This document shows positions 44,462-52,126 of a stretch of 64,000 nucleotides of DNA, piece after piece; the stretch's first letter is position 1; every line of letters starts with the position of its first letter. The position numbers and the translations under genes are program-made. The notes under the pieces were generated by a model that did no database searches, was not told the origin of the DNA, and worked only from the letters and a program-made list of their open reading frames with translations. Origin of the DNA: Draconibacterium mangrovi (GTDB lineage Bacteria; Bacteroidota; Bacteroidia; Bacteroidales; Prolixibacteraceae); assembly GCF_010586825.1 (NCBI RefSeq), contig NZ_JAAAGB010000006.1:186001-250000 (forward strand). Direction: 5' to 3'.

Positions 44462-45721
44462 ATGGAAAGAAGAGATGTGGAAATAATGGCGCCGGTTGGT
44501 TCGTACGAATCGTTAATGGCAGCCATTCAGGGAGGAGCCGGATCGGTATATTTTGGTGTTGAAAACCTTAACATGCGTTCGCGCTCGTCTAATAATTTTA
44601 ATCTCGACGACCTGCGTAAAATCGTGCGTATTGCCACTGAAAATAAGGTAAAAACTTACCTTACCATGAACGTGGAAATTTTCGACGGCGAACTGGATAA
44701 AATGCATGAAGTTATCGATGCCGCCAAAGAAGCCGGTGTATCGGCAGTTATCGCCGCCGATGTTTCGGTAATTCAATATGCGCGTTCCGTTAATCTTGAG
44801 GTTCATATCTCAACCCAGGTAAATATCACCAACATCGAAGCTGTAAAATTCTACTCCAATTTTGCCGATGTAGTGGTGCTGGCGCGCGAAATGAACCTTG
44901 GCCGTGTGTGGGAGATCAGCGACCAGATTAAAAGGCAAAATATTACCGGGCCAAACGGCGAACTGATGAAAATTGAAATGTTTGTGCACGGTGCTTTGTG
45001 TATGGCAACGAGCGGCAAATGTTACCTGAGTCTGCACGAAATGAACTCGTCGGCAAACCGTGGTGCGTGTTTGCAAACCTGTCGCCGGGCATATACCGTT
45101 ACCGATAAAGAAACCGGTGCCGAACTGGAGATCGACAACGAGTACATCATGTCGCCCAAAGATTTGAAAACCATTCATTTCCTCAATAAAATTCTCGATG
45201 CCGGAGTTTCGGTGCTAAAAATTGAAGGGCGTGCCCGTTCAGCCGAATACGTAAAAACAGTTGCGCAGTGCTACCGCGAGGCTGTTGATGCTTATTTTGA
45301 CGAATCGTTTACCGAAGAAAAAGTTGAGGACTGGAATACGCGCTTGGAATCTGTTTTTAACCGTGGATTCTGGGATGGTTATTATCTTGGTCAGCGACTG
45401 GGTGAGTGGAGTAAAAACTATGGATCAAGGGCGAGCAAACGCAAATTGTATATCGGGAAATGCACCAATTATTTCAAAAAAATTGGTGTAGCCGAATTCA
45501 AACTGGAAACCAACAACCTGAAAGTAGGGGACGAGATAATTGTTACCGGCCCAACAACAGGGGTCTATCAAAACAACGTCAGCGAAATTCGTTTCGAGTT
45601 AAAACCTGTTGATGAAGGCTTAAAAGGGCAAAGAATCTCTGTGCCAATCGATGAAGTAATCCGCCGTGCCGATAAACTTTACAAGCTGGTTGATGCATCG
45701 CAGGTAAAAGAAAGACGATAG
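44462..45721 (+). CDS. U32 family protein (peptidase U32 / TrhP-like tRNA hydroxylation)
   Basis: 419 aa. The U32 N-terminal barrel begins EIMAPVGSYESLMAAIQGGAGSVYFGVENLNMR. The conserved cysteine set is in VHGALCMATSGKCYLS and NRGACLQTCRRAY, which bind a 4Fe-4S cluster in characterised relatives. KIEGRARSAEYVKTV and a C-terminal beta-barrel (VGDEIIVTGPTTG) complete the YegQ/TrhP-like form. Relatives TrhP and RlhA act in prephenate-dependent RNA hydroxylation, not proteolysis. Which RNA is the target cannot be decided here. Confidence 0.88.
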   Translation: MERRDVEIMAPVGSYESLMAAIQGGAGSVYFGVENLNMRSRSSNNFNLDDLRKIVRIATENKVKTYLTMNVEIFDGELDKMHEVIDAAKEAGVSAVIAADVSVIQYARSVNLEVHISTQVNITNIEAVKFYSNFADVVVLAREMNLGRVWEISDQIKRQNITGPNGELMKIEMFVHGALCMATSGKCYLSLHEMNSSANRGACLQTCRRAYTVTDKETGAELEIDNEYIMSPKDLKTIHFLNKILDAGVSVLKIEGRARSAEYVKTVAQCYREAVDAYFDESFTEEKVEDWNTRLESVFNRGFWDGYYLGQRLGEWSKNYGSRASKRKLYIGKCTNYFKKIGVAEFKLETNNLKVGDEIIVTGPTTGVYQNNVSEIRFELKPVDEGLKGQRISVPIDEVIRRADKLYKLVDASQVKERR

Positions 45722-45786
45722 ATTTATTTTACATTGTTTCCATTTCTGATAAAAACGGCTTAAATTAAACGCTGTAAGTCAAAGAG

Positions 45787-46695
45787 ATGGTTGTGAGAAA
45801 ATTGCTATTTGTTTTTATGATGCTTATGGTTGGTGCATTTTCAGTAAATGCACAGCTTATAGGTTTCAGGGTGGCAGCCAATTCAGGCATGCTTATGTCC
45901 GAATTCGGAACTTCTGATGTACCGCATCCCAATGCCTTGCTTGCATCGCCGGCTACCAGCAGCGACAGATTTACCCCGCAACTATCGGCCGGTCTGGAAG
46001 GTGAAATTCTGTTTCAGGTTACCGAAAAAACCTATTTTGGCATAGAGCTGGATTATACTCATCTTAGAGGTTTTAACGACGATCCACCAGTTTTTAACTA
46101 TTTTCTTACGCCTTATTTTCAGTATTACCAGGATGAGTTTATTGTTTCTCCGCTGGAGTACAACACCCGCTTGTTTAATGTGGCTGTTAACTACAAATAC
46201 TTTTTTATGCCCGACAAAACATTCACGCCTTTTTTTAAACTTACAGGTGTTGTGGCATTGGTGGGTACGGAATTAAAGTACCGGGATTTCTCTCAGGAAG
46301 AACCTTTGCCTGGTTTTGATCTGAACGTAATAGATTATGCTTTTAGTGAAGGTGCAGATGTGCTATATGCGCGCGGAACATCCATCTCGGAACAGAAAAA
46401 ATGGCCTGCATTTCACGTTGGCGGAGGAATTGGTTTTGATTATGCCCTTCGCGATAATTTACTGTTTGAAATTGATGGAACCTGTACGGTTTTAAACTCA
46501 GGCATTATCGACGGGGTGCCGAATTTCACTTACGCCAACGAAGATGGTGATGATCTGCTAAAATACAACCGCCGTTTGTCGTTAACTACACAAATTAGTG
46601 TGGGATTGGTATTCTTATTTGAGATTGGCGACGGCGGACGAGGCGGCGACGGAAGGATTGATCCGAACTTCCCATTCTACCGAAACAAACATTAG
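45787..46695 (+). CDS. Porin-family outer-membrane beta-barrel protein
   Basis: 302 aa; signal peptide ending GAFSVNAQ. Strand-rich sequence with the OmpW/PorT-like opening LIGFRVAANSGMLMSEF, TYFGIELDYTHLRGF, LFNVAVNYKYFF, FHVGGGIGFDYALRDNLLFEIDGT and a last strand LTTQISVGLVFLFEIG. A glycine-rich tail (DGGRGGDGR) follows. Probably a barrel in the outer membrane; no partner evident. A perfect terminator palindrome follows. Confidence 0.75.
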   Translation: MVVRKLLFVFMMLMVGAFSVNAQLIGFRVAANSGMLMSEFGTSDVPHPNALLASPATSSDRFTPQLSAGLEGEILFQVTEKTYFGIELDYTHLRGFNDDPPVFNYFLTPYFQYYQDEFIVSPLEYNTRLFNVAVNYKYFFMPDKTFTPFFKLTGVVALVGTELKYRDFSQEEPLPGFDLNVIDYAFSEGADVLYARGTSISEQKKWPAFHVGGGIGFDYALRDNLLFEIDGTCTVLNSGIIDGVPNFTYANEDGDDLLKYNRRLSLTTQISVGLVFLFEIGDGGRGGDGRIDPNFPFYRNKH

Positions 46696-46730
46696 GATAG
46701 TTTTATACGTGACAACGTGATTATAAATAA

Positions 46731-46767
46731 GGGAAGCGATGAATATTCATCGCTTCCCCTTTTTTTT
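46731..46767 (+). terminator. Terminator after the porin-like gene
   Basis: GGGAAGCGATGAA (46731-46743) with TTCATCGCTTCCC (46746-46758), then C and T8. The remaining gap to 46949 shows no further feature. Confidence 0.9.
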
Positions 46768-46949
46768 GAAAGACAAACAACTAATTACCTTTTCAACTTT
46801 GTATTAATTTCTCCAATCAACCCCTTTAAGTCCTTTTAGGTATACAAAGTTGTTTAGATTTACGCGTACACCACTTTATTGTTTCGAAATAAAGCAGGAT
46901 TAACAAAAATTAATGGTAAATAGCAATAGTCGAGTCTATTATAAAACTG

Positions 46950-47861
46950 TTATAGTGTTTTAAATACTTTTTCAAGAAGTACTTTTGTGGCTATTACACC
47001 TTCGCGTTCCGAAAGCTCGGAACCTTCATATTCAATACCTACAAAACCTTTGTAACCCGCATCGTCAACAATTTCCATCAGTCGGTAATAATCCATATTG
47101 GCTTCGTCGCCGGCAGCGTTAAAAACATTGGTTTTTGCACTCACTCCTTTTGCATAAGGCATTAAAAGTTCAACCCCTTTGTAGCGGTCGTATTCTTCGC
47201 CGGTGTCGCGGTTAATCATAAAGTTTCCGAAATCAGGCAAAGTGCCCACACGTTTGTGGTCAACCCTTTTCATTACTCCCGAAAGCCATTCACCATTGCT
47301 CGATAAACCACCATGGTTTTCAACTATAATGTTAATTTTTTGGGTGTCGCCATATTCGCAAAGCATGCGTAATCCATCGGCGGCCAGTTTTTGTTGCTCT
47401 TCGTAAGTGCCCCTACTTCCGGCATTTACACGAATTGAATGGCAGCCCAAAAATGCAGCCGCATCAACCCATTTTTTATGATTTTCAACTGTTTTTACAC
47501 GCTCGTCTTTTTCCGGATGGCCAACCATTCCTTCGCCATCGCACATAATCAGCACGTTGGTAACACCTTCGTTCTTTGCAATTTTCTTTAGTTCGCCAAG
47601 GTATTTTTCGTCCTTTGCTTTGTCTTTAAAAAACTGGTTTACATATTCCACGCCGTCAATTCCCAGTTCACGCGTAACTTTCGGAAAGTCGAGGTTTGTC
47701 ATTTCATTGGCAAACAAAGCCTTGTGAAACGACCATTCGGCCAGTGAAATCTGGTAACGCGATTTGGCACCATTCATTGCAAATGCCGGTGAAACAAGCA
47801 TTGTTCCTGCCGTTGCAGCTGCGGTAGTTCTTAAAAAGTTCCTACGATTTGTTTTCATCAT
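46950..47861 (-). CDS. TAT-exported sugar phosphate isomerase/epimerase-like TIM barrel
   Basis: 303 aa. N-terminal twin-arginine motif NRRNFLRT followed by an Ala/Thr-rich hydrophobic stretch ending PAFAMNGA. The body is a xylose isomerase-like barrel of the hydroxypyruvate isomerase/IolE type: [81 protein letters not shown]. Metal ligands (Glu, Asp, His, Glu) are plausible in those blocks. Folded cofactor or metal export would explain the TAT signal. Substrate unknown. It follows the DUF5009 gene by 30 bp, probably an operon. Confidence 0.88.
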   Translation of the reverse strand: MMKTNRRNFLRTTAAATAGTMLVSPAFAMNGAKSRYQISLAEWSFHKALFANEMTNLDFPKVTRELGIDGVEYVNQFFKDKAKDEKYLGELKKIAKNEGVTNVLIMCDGEGMVGHPEKDERVKTVENHKKWVDAAAFLGCHSIRVNAGSRGTYEEQQKLAADGLRMLCEYGDTQKINIIVENHGGLSSNGEWLSGVMKRVDHKRVGTLPDFGNFMINRDTGEEYDRYKGVELLMPYAKGVSAKTNVFNAAGDEANMDYYRLMEIVDDAGYKGFVGIEYEGSELSEREGVIATKVLLEKVFKTL

Positions 47862-47891
47862 TTTATAAATTTAGTTGATATCAAGTAAGTT

Positions 47892-49016
47892 TTAAACTCT
47901 AAAATATATTCGTTTTATAAACAGGTAATAGCAAAGCAGCCACTCCAATGCGAGAACACTTAAGGCAGTTGTGAGGTTTATTAAAAATTCAGGAGTTTTA
48001 AACCACTCCAAAAAGCCATGGGTAAAAATGCCAACAAACTGGTTTAACCATTGACCTCCAACCGTATTCGAAAACAGATAGATAAAAATGGAGTTGGTGC
48101 CAACAACCACAAAAGGAAAAATCCAGCGGTTTATTTTTTTTATGTCGATGAACCAGTAGCTTAAAGCCAGTACCAGCAGTGCCCAGCCACCCGATGCCAA
48201 AACAAACGACGAGGTGGAAATACGTTTTATAATTGGTGTTACCGAAGTCCAGTCGAGTAAATAACCTATAATCAGAATAATCAAACCTCCAATTGCTAAT
48301 TTTTTTACTTTCTCAGTCTGGCTTTTACCCGACTGCAACAGTTGCCCGGCCACTACGCCCCAAATGGTATGTGCGGCTGTTGGAATACAGTTGATGGCTA
48401 CCCAGCCACCGCCGTTGTTAATTTTCCCCATTAATAGCATGTCAACCCAGCTTCCGAAATTATGGTCTTTTACAAATGGCTGATTATAGCCATCAAGCGG
48501 GAATGTACGATAAAGAATTTCAGTTAGCAGCAATAAGCCAAACGAAACAATAATTTGAGTTGACCACTTGCAGCGCATTAAAAAGTAAGCGATTAAAATA
48601 GTTACCGAAAGTTGCGATAAAACGTTCCAAAGTTCCCAAACCAATCTTCGTTTGTAGCCACAGTGCAGGGCTACTCCAAAAGCCAAAAGGATAATGCAAC
48701 GTTGTATGATATGCCGGGTGATTTTAGTTTCTGAGTCGCCCCGTTTTTTTCGTTTGGCATACGAAAAAGGCATTGCCACACCAACAATAAACATAAAAAA
48801 GGGTTGAATAAGATCCCAGAATCTCAACCCGTTCCACGGATGGTGATGAAATTGTAGAAAGAAACTTTCAAAGACGGTTCCCGCAATTGGAGGCTCAACT
48901 AAAACCGACCACAAATGTGTGCCTTCAGCTACCAACAGAAACATTGTAATTCCGCGAAAGAAATCCAGCGACAACAGGCGATCCTCAGGAAAGAGTTTAC
49001 TTGACTTTAAGTTCAT
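47892..49016 (-). CDS. DUF5009 / HGSNAT-like membrane acyltransferase family protein
   Basis: 374 aa with about ten membrane helices. The opening RLLSLDFFRGITMFLLVAEGTHLW and the HHHPWNGLRFWDLIQPFFMFIVGVAMPFSYAKR block are typical of the DUF5009 / heparan-alpha-glucosaminide N-acetyltransferase-like group, where a histidine in the loop carries acetyl across the membrane. MGKINNGGGWVAINCIPTAAHTIWGVVAGQLL is also characteristic. Role probably sugar acetylation at the envelope (inferred). It precedes the TAT sugar isomerase in the same orientation. Confidence 0.8.
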   Translation of the reverse strand: MNLKSSKLFPEDRLLSLDFFRGITMFLLVAEGTHLWSVLVEPPIAGTVFESFFLQFHHHPWNGLRFWDLIQPFFMFIVGVAMPFSYAKRKKRGDSETKITRHIIQRCIILLAFGVALHCGYKRRLVWELWNVLSQLSVTILIAYFLMRCKWSTQIIVSFGLLLLTEILYRTFPLDGYNQPFVKDHNFGSWVDMLLMGKINNGGGWVAINCIPTAAHTIWGVVAGQLLQSGKSQTEKVKKLAIGGLIILIIGYLLDWTSVTPIIKRISTSSFVLASGGWALLVLALSYWFIDIKKINRWIFPFVVVGTNSIFIYLFSNTVGGQWLNQFVGIFTHGFLEWFKTPEFLINLTTALSVLALEWLLCYYLFIKRIYFRV

Positions 49017-49146
49017 TAAGTAGTAGTTAGTTGAAACAAATGTAGCAATATTTCCTGTTTAATTTGTATGTGAACATTTGTTCTGCCGCCTATTGATTCA
49101 GGTTTGATTTTTACCTAACTTGAAGAATATTCTAAATTAATATACT

Positions 49147-49971
49147 ATGAATGAACAAGTAACAGGTTATATTGAAAAGGCCTACGATTTGATAATTACC
49201 TACGGTTTAAAGGTAATTGCGGCCATTGTAGTTCTGATACTGGGTTTTTGGATTATTAAAATTATTACCCGGAGAACTGCAAAAGTTATGGAGAAACGCC
49301 ACGTTAATGTTTCGGTGAGCGGGTTTTTACAAAGTTTAATAAACATTCTTTTAAAGGTGATGCTTCTGATAAGTATTGCCAAAATGGTGGGGATTGAAAC
49401 CACGTCGTTTATTGCGGTGCTTGGTGCCGCCGGACTTGCTGTTGGCATGGCGATGCAGGGAACACTGGCGAATTTTGCAGCAGGAGTAATGATACTGGCT
49501 TTTAAACCCTTTAAAGTGGGCGATTTGATTGTTTCGCAAGGGCATCTGGGAACCGTTAAAGAGATACACATTTTTGTTACTATACTTTTAACACCCGAAA
49601 ACAAAACTGTAATCTTACCAAATGCCTCAGTATCGGGCAACGACATAGTAAATTATACTACTGAAGGTTTGATAAGGGTTGATATGGATTTTGGTATTTC
49701 TTACGGTTCAAATATAAAACAGGCCAAAGATGTGCTAATGAAGATAATTGAAAGCCATCCGAAAGTACTGAAAGAACCGGCACCTTTTGTTGGTGTAAAA
49801 GGTCTGGGCGACAGTTCTGTAAACCTCGCCGTTCGGCCCTATACCTTGCCTGCCGATTACTGGAAAGTATATTTTGATGTGTACGAAGCCGGAAAAATTG
49901 CACTCGATGAGGCCGGAATTGTAATTCCTTTCCCACAAATGGATGTGCATTTGGATAAGCTGGAGAAATAA
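49147..49971 (+). CDS. Small-conductance mechanosensitive channel, MscS family
   Basis: 274 aa, close to E. coli MscS in size. Three N-terminal helices (about 17-42, 58-80, 88-112); the third is the pore helix AAGLAVGMAMQGTLANFAAGVMIL with the Gly/Ala zipper. Then the beta-domain KPFKVGDLIVSQGHLGTVKEIHIFVTILLTPENKTVILPNASVSG and the C-terminal alpha/beta domain ending GIVIPFPQMDVHL. Releases solutes under hypo-osmotic shock. Faces the acyl-CoA ligase gene across a shared terminator. Confidence 0.96.
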   Translation: MNEQVTGYIEKAYDLIITYGLKVIAAIVVLILGFWIIKIITRRTAKVMEKRHVNVSVSGFLQSLINILLKVMLLISIAKMVGIETTSFIAVLGAAGLAVGMAMQGTLANFAAGVMILAFKPFKVGDLIVSQGHLGTVKEIHIFVTILLTPENKTVILPNASVSGNDIVNYTTEGLIRVDMDFGISYGSNIKQAKDVLMKIIESHPKVLKEPAPFVGVKGLGDSSVNLAVRPYTLPADYWKVYFDVYEAGKIALDEAGIVIPFPQMDVHLDKLEK

Positions 49972-49992
49972 ATTAAGACTATTTTGATAAAA

Positions 49993-50024
49993 AAAGGCTG
50001 TCTAATAAATATCAGACAGCCTTT
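49993..50024. terminator. Bidirectional terminator between mscS-like and acyl-CoA ligase genes
   Basis: AAAGGCTGTCT (49993-50003) pairs with AGACAGCCTTT (50014-50024). The plus side continues CTTTTAT and the minus side a T7 run. Confidence 0.88.
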
Positions 50025-50027
50025 CTT

Positions 50028-51668
50028 TTATACGTATTTGTAACGTTTTATATTTCGTTTTGGCGTTTTTTCGAACTCTTCGTCAACCAGCTCAATTCGG
50101 CTAACATGTTCGTAACGGGGTAATTCGGCATTGGCCTTTTTTTGGTTCTCGGCCATTATTGCCGGCAGCTCTTTTTCGTCAATATTATCGGTTTTCATCG
50201 ATTCAAAATCGGGGTAAACCAATGCCACAAGTTTATGGTCGCGCTCAACAACCACACACTCGGCAATATAACTTTGGTTGCAAAGTTTTGCTTCAATTTC
50301 TTCGGGGTAAATATTTTGCCCCGAGGGGCCAAGCAGCATATTTTTCGAGCGTCCGCGAATGTAAATAAAGTTGTTCTGATCGATTACACCCAGGTCGCCG
50401 GTTTTTAGCCAGCCATCTTCGGTAAGCACGGCTTTGGTTTCTTTTTCGTTTTTATAATAACCCAACATCACGTTTTCGCCTTTTACCTGAATTTCGCCAA
50501 CAACATTATACGGATCTTTCGAATCGATTCGAACTTCCATGCGATCGACAAGCGTTCCGGCCGAAGAGGACATTGTTTTGTACCATGCTTCATAACTAAT
50601 CAGCGGGCCACATTCGGTCATTCCGTAGCCAATGGTAAACGGGAAATTTATGCGTTTAAAGAATGCCTCCACATCGGCGCTTAATGGTGCACCGCCAATT
50701 ACAATTTCGTAGAAGCGTCCGCCAAATGTTTCAATCATTGTTGTCCTGATCTTTTTCAGAATCAAATTTGAAATGATCGGTACTTTAAGCATAAATTTTA
50801 CCGAAGGCTTTTCAATTGCCGGCAGAATGCGTTTTTTGTAGATCTTCTCAATTACCAGCGGAACCGATAAAATAAGGTGTGGTTTTATTTCGCCAAAAGC
50901 CTTTGTAATAACAGCGGGAGAAGGCATTTTACTCAGGAAAGTAATGTGGCATCCTTTACTAACCGGGAATAAAAATTCGAAAAGCAGTCCGTAAACATGT
51001 GCCATAGGCAAAAACGAAACAATTTTGTTACCGGCTTTTAACGGCATGTGTTCCTGTGCAAAAATTACGTTCGATAGCAGGCTTCGTTCGGGTATCATTA
51101 CTCCTTTTGTAAAACCCGATGTGCCCGATGTATACGAGATAATACACATTTCTTCGGGTTCCCATTCTTCAAAAACAAAAGCTGCTTTACTTAGGCGGTT
51201 TTCCTTGTAGTATTGAAATCCGTCATTGAGTTTGTATTGTATATTTTCGTCTTTGGCGGAATATAAACTAAAATCTTCGAGCTTAATTACTGCCTGCAGT
51301 TTTTCCGAAACTTCCAGGTCAACCTTTTCCAAAAGAGCGCTGGCTCCAATAACCAGTTTCGATTCGGAATGATTGATAATGTGGTTGGTATCGCTCTTGT
51401 TAAAATCGGGCAGAATAGGAACAATTACCAGCCCTGCAGAAAGCGCTGAGAGAAAAGTGGCTGCCCATTGCGATGAGTTTCTTCCCAGAACTGCAATTTT
51501 GTCGCCGCGTTGCAAGCCGGAAAGTTGATAAAAAAGGTGCAACGATTTTATGGTACCGGCAATGTCTTTGTAAATGAAATCACCACCTTCAAAATCGGAA
51601 AAGGCCAGTTCTTCCCAGTTTTCATGAAAAGCAGAAGTAAATAGTTTTGCTAATGTTTGATCACGCAT
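50028..51668 (-). CDS. AMP-forming long-chain acyl-CoA ligase
   Basis: 546 aa adenylate-forming enzyme. P-loop ISYTSGTSGFTKGVM, Y-loop IGYGMTECGPLISYE, hinge/A8 WLKTGDLGVIDQNNFIYIRGRSKNMLLGPSGQNIYPEEIE and the C-terminal catalytic Lys in KTPKRNIKRYKYV. It activates fatty or related acids to acyl-AMP and then acyl-CoA. The FadD-like branch is probable; chain length cannot be given. No other beta-oxidation genes are nearby. Confidence 0.92.
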   Translation of the reverse strand: MRDQTLAKLFTSAFHENWEELAFSDFEGGDFIYKDIAGTIKSLHLFYQLSGLQRGDKIAVLGRNSSQWAATFLSALSAGLVIVPILPDFNKSDTNHIINHSESKLVIGASALLEKVDLEVSEKLQAVIKLEDFSLYSAKDENIQYKLNDGFQYYKENRLSKAAFVFEEWEPEEMCIISYTSGTSGFTKGVMIPERSLLSNVIFAQEHMPLKAGNKIVSFLPMAHVYGLLFEFLFPVSKGCHITFLSKMPSPAVITKAFGEIKPHLILSVPLVIEKIYKKRILPAIEKPSVKFMLKVPIISNLILKKIRTTMIETFGGRFYEIVIGGAPLSADVEAFFKRINFPFTIGYGMTECGPLISYEAWYKTMSSSAGTLVDRMEVRIDSKDPYNVVGEIQVKGENVMLGYYKNEKETKAVLTEDGWLKTGDLGVIDQNNFIYIRGRSKNMLLGPSGQNIYPEEIEAKLCNQSYIAECVVVERDHKLVALVYPDFESMKTDNIDEKELPAIMAENQKKANAELPRYEHVSRIELVDEEFEKTPKRNIKRYKYV

Positions 51669-51792
51669 TTCGAGCAGTTTAAAATTTAACTTCTAAAAAT
51701 ACCATATTTAGCATTAAAACAAATTGTTTGACCTTAAATATGATTACCGTTGGAGGTGAAACCGATATTTGCCTGAAAAGTTTGAAATTGAA

Positions 51793-51827
51793 GCAAAAAA
51801 AAACCAACCCTTGAGGAAGTGGGTTGG
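51793..51827 (-). terminator. Minus-strand terminator 300 bp downstream of the LytS kinase gene
   Basis: CCAACCC (51804-51810) with GGGTTGG (51821-51827). Read on the minus strand the stem is followed by a T-run (51794-51803). It stops transcripts coming from 52127 or from a promoter within 51840-52070. Confidence 0.75.
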
Positions 51828-52068
51828 CTTTATTCCTTGTTTTGTTTGTCTTGATCTAACTATTAGTTTGCTTTCAGGGACAGTGAAGGACAGTTTGCGT
51901 TTGCGTAGTTAATAACCGCGGTGTTTGTAATTTTAATCAAGCCTAAACAAGGAACCGAATGTGAGGAGATAAATTCTTCTTGTTTCTTTTTTATAAATAA
52001 TTTAAAGAACTGTTTCGTAATTGTGATACAATACTACGCAATTGATTTGAAATAAAATTAGGTATTTT
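51828..52068 (-). other. Unassigned stretch between LytTR-like repeats and a terminator: possible small transcript
   Basis: 240 bp without an ATG on the minus strand. One minus frame is open for about 60 codons ending at TAA 51863-51865, with a coding-like end (NYANANCPSLSLKAN), but only a TTG could start it, late in the frame. The upstream edge is the 52069-52119 repeat set; the downstream edge is a terminator. A regulatory RNA, a tiny peptide gene or a gene remnant are all possible. 51669-51792 shows nothing. Confidence 0.3.
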
Positions 52069-52119
52069 ATAAACGGTAGGTTCTGGCGAATAAGCGGTAG
52101 GTTTTGCCGAATAAGCGGT
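52069..52119 (-). promoter_or_regulatory. Three LytTR-type 9-bp direct repeats at 21-bp spacing, downstream of the kinase gene
   Basis: On the minus strand the 9-mers are ACCGTTTAT (52069-52077), ACCGCTTAT (52090-52098) and ACCGCTTAT (52111-52119), exactly 21 bp apart. The published LytTR-site consensus is WMMGTTNRK repeated with about two helical turns between copies; the first fits fully and the others by all but one base. The set starts 8 bp after the kinase stop codon. Confidence 0.65.
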
Positions 52120-52126
52120 ATTGGGC

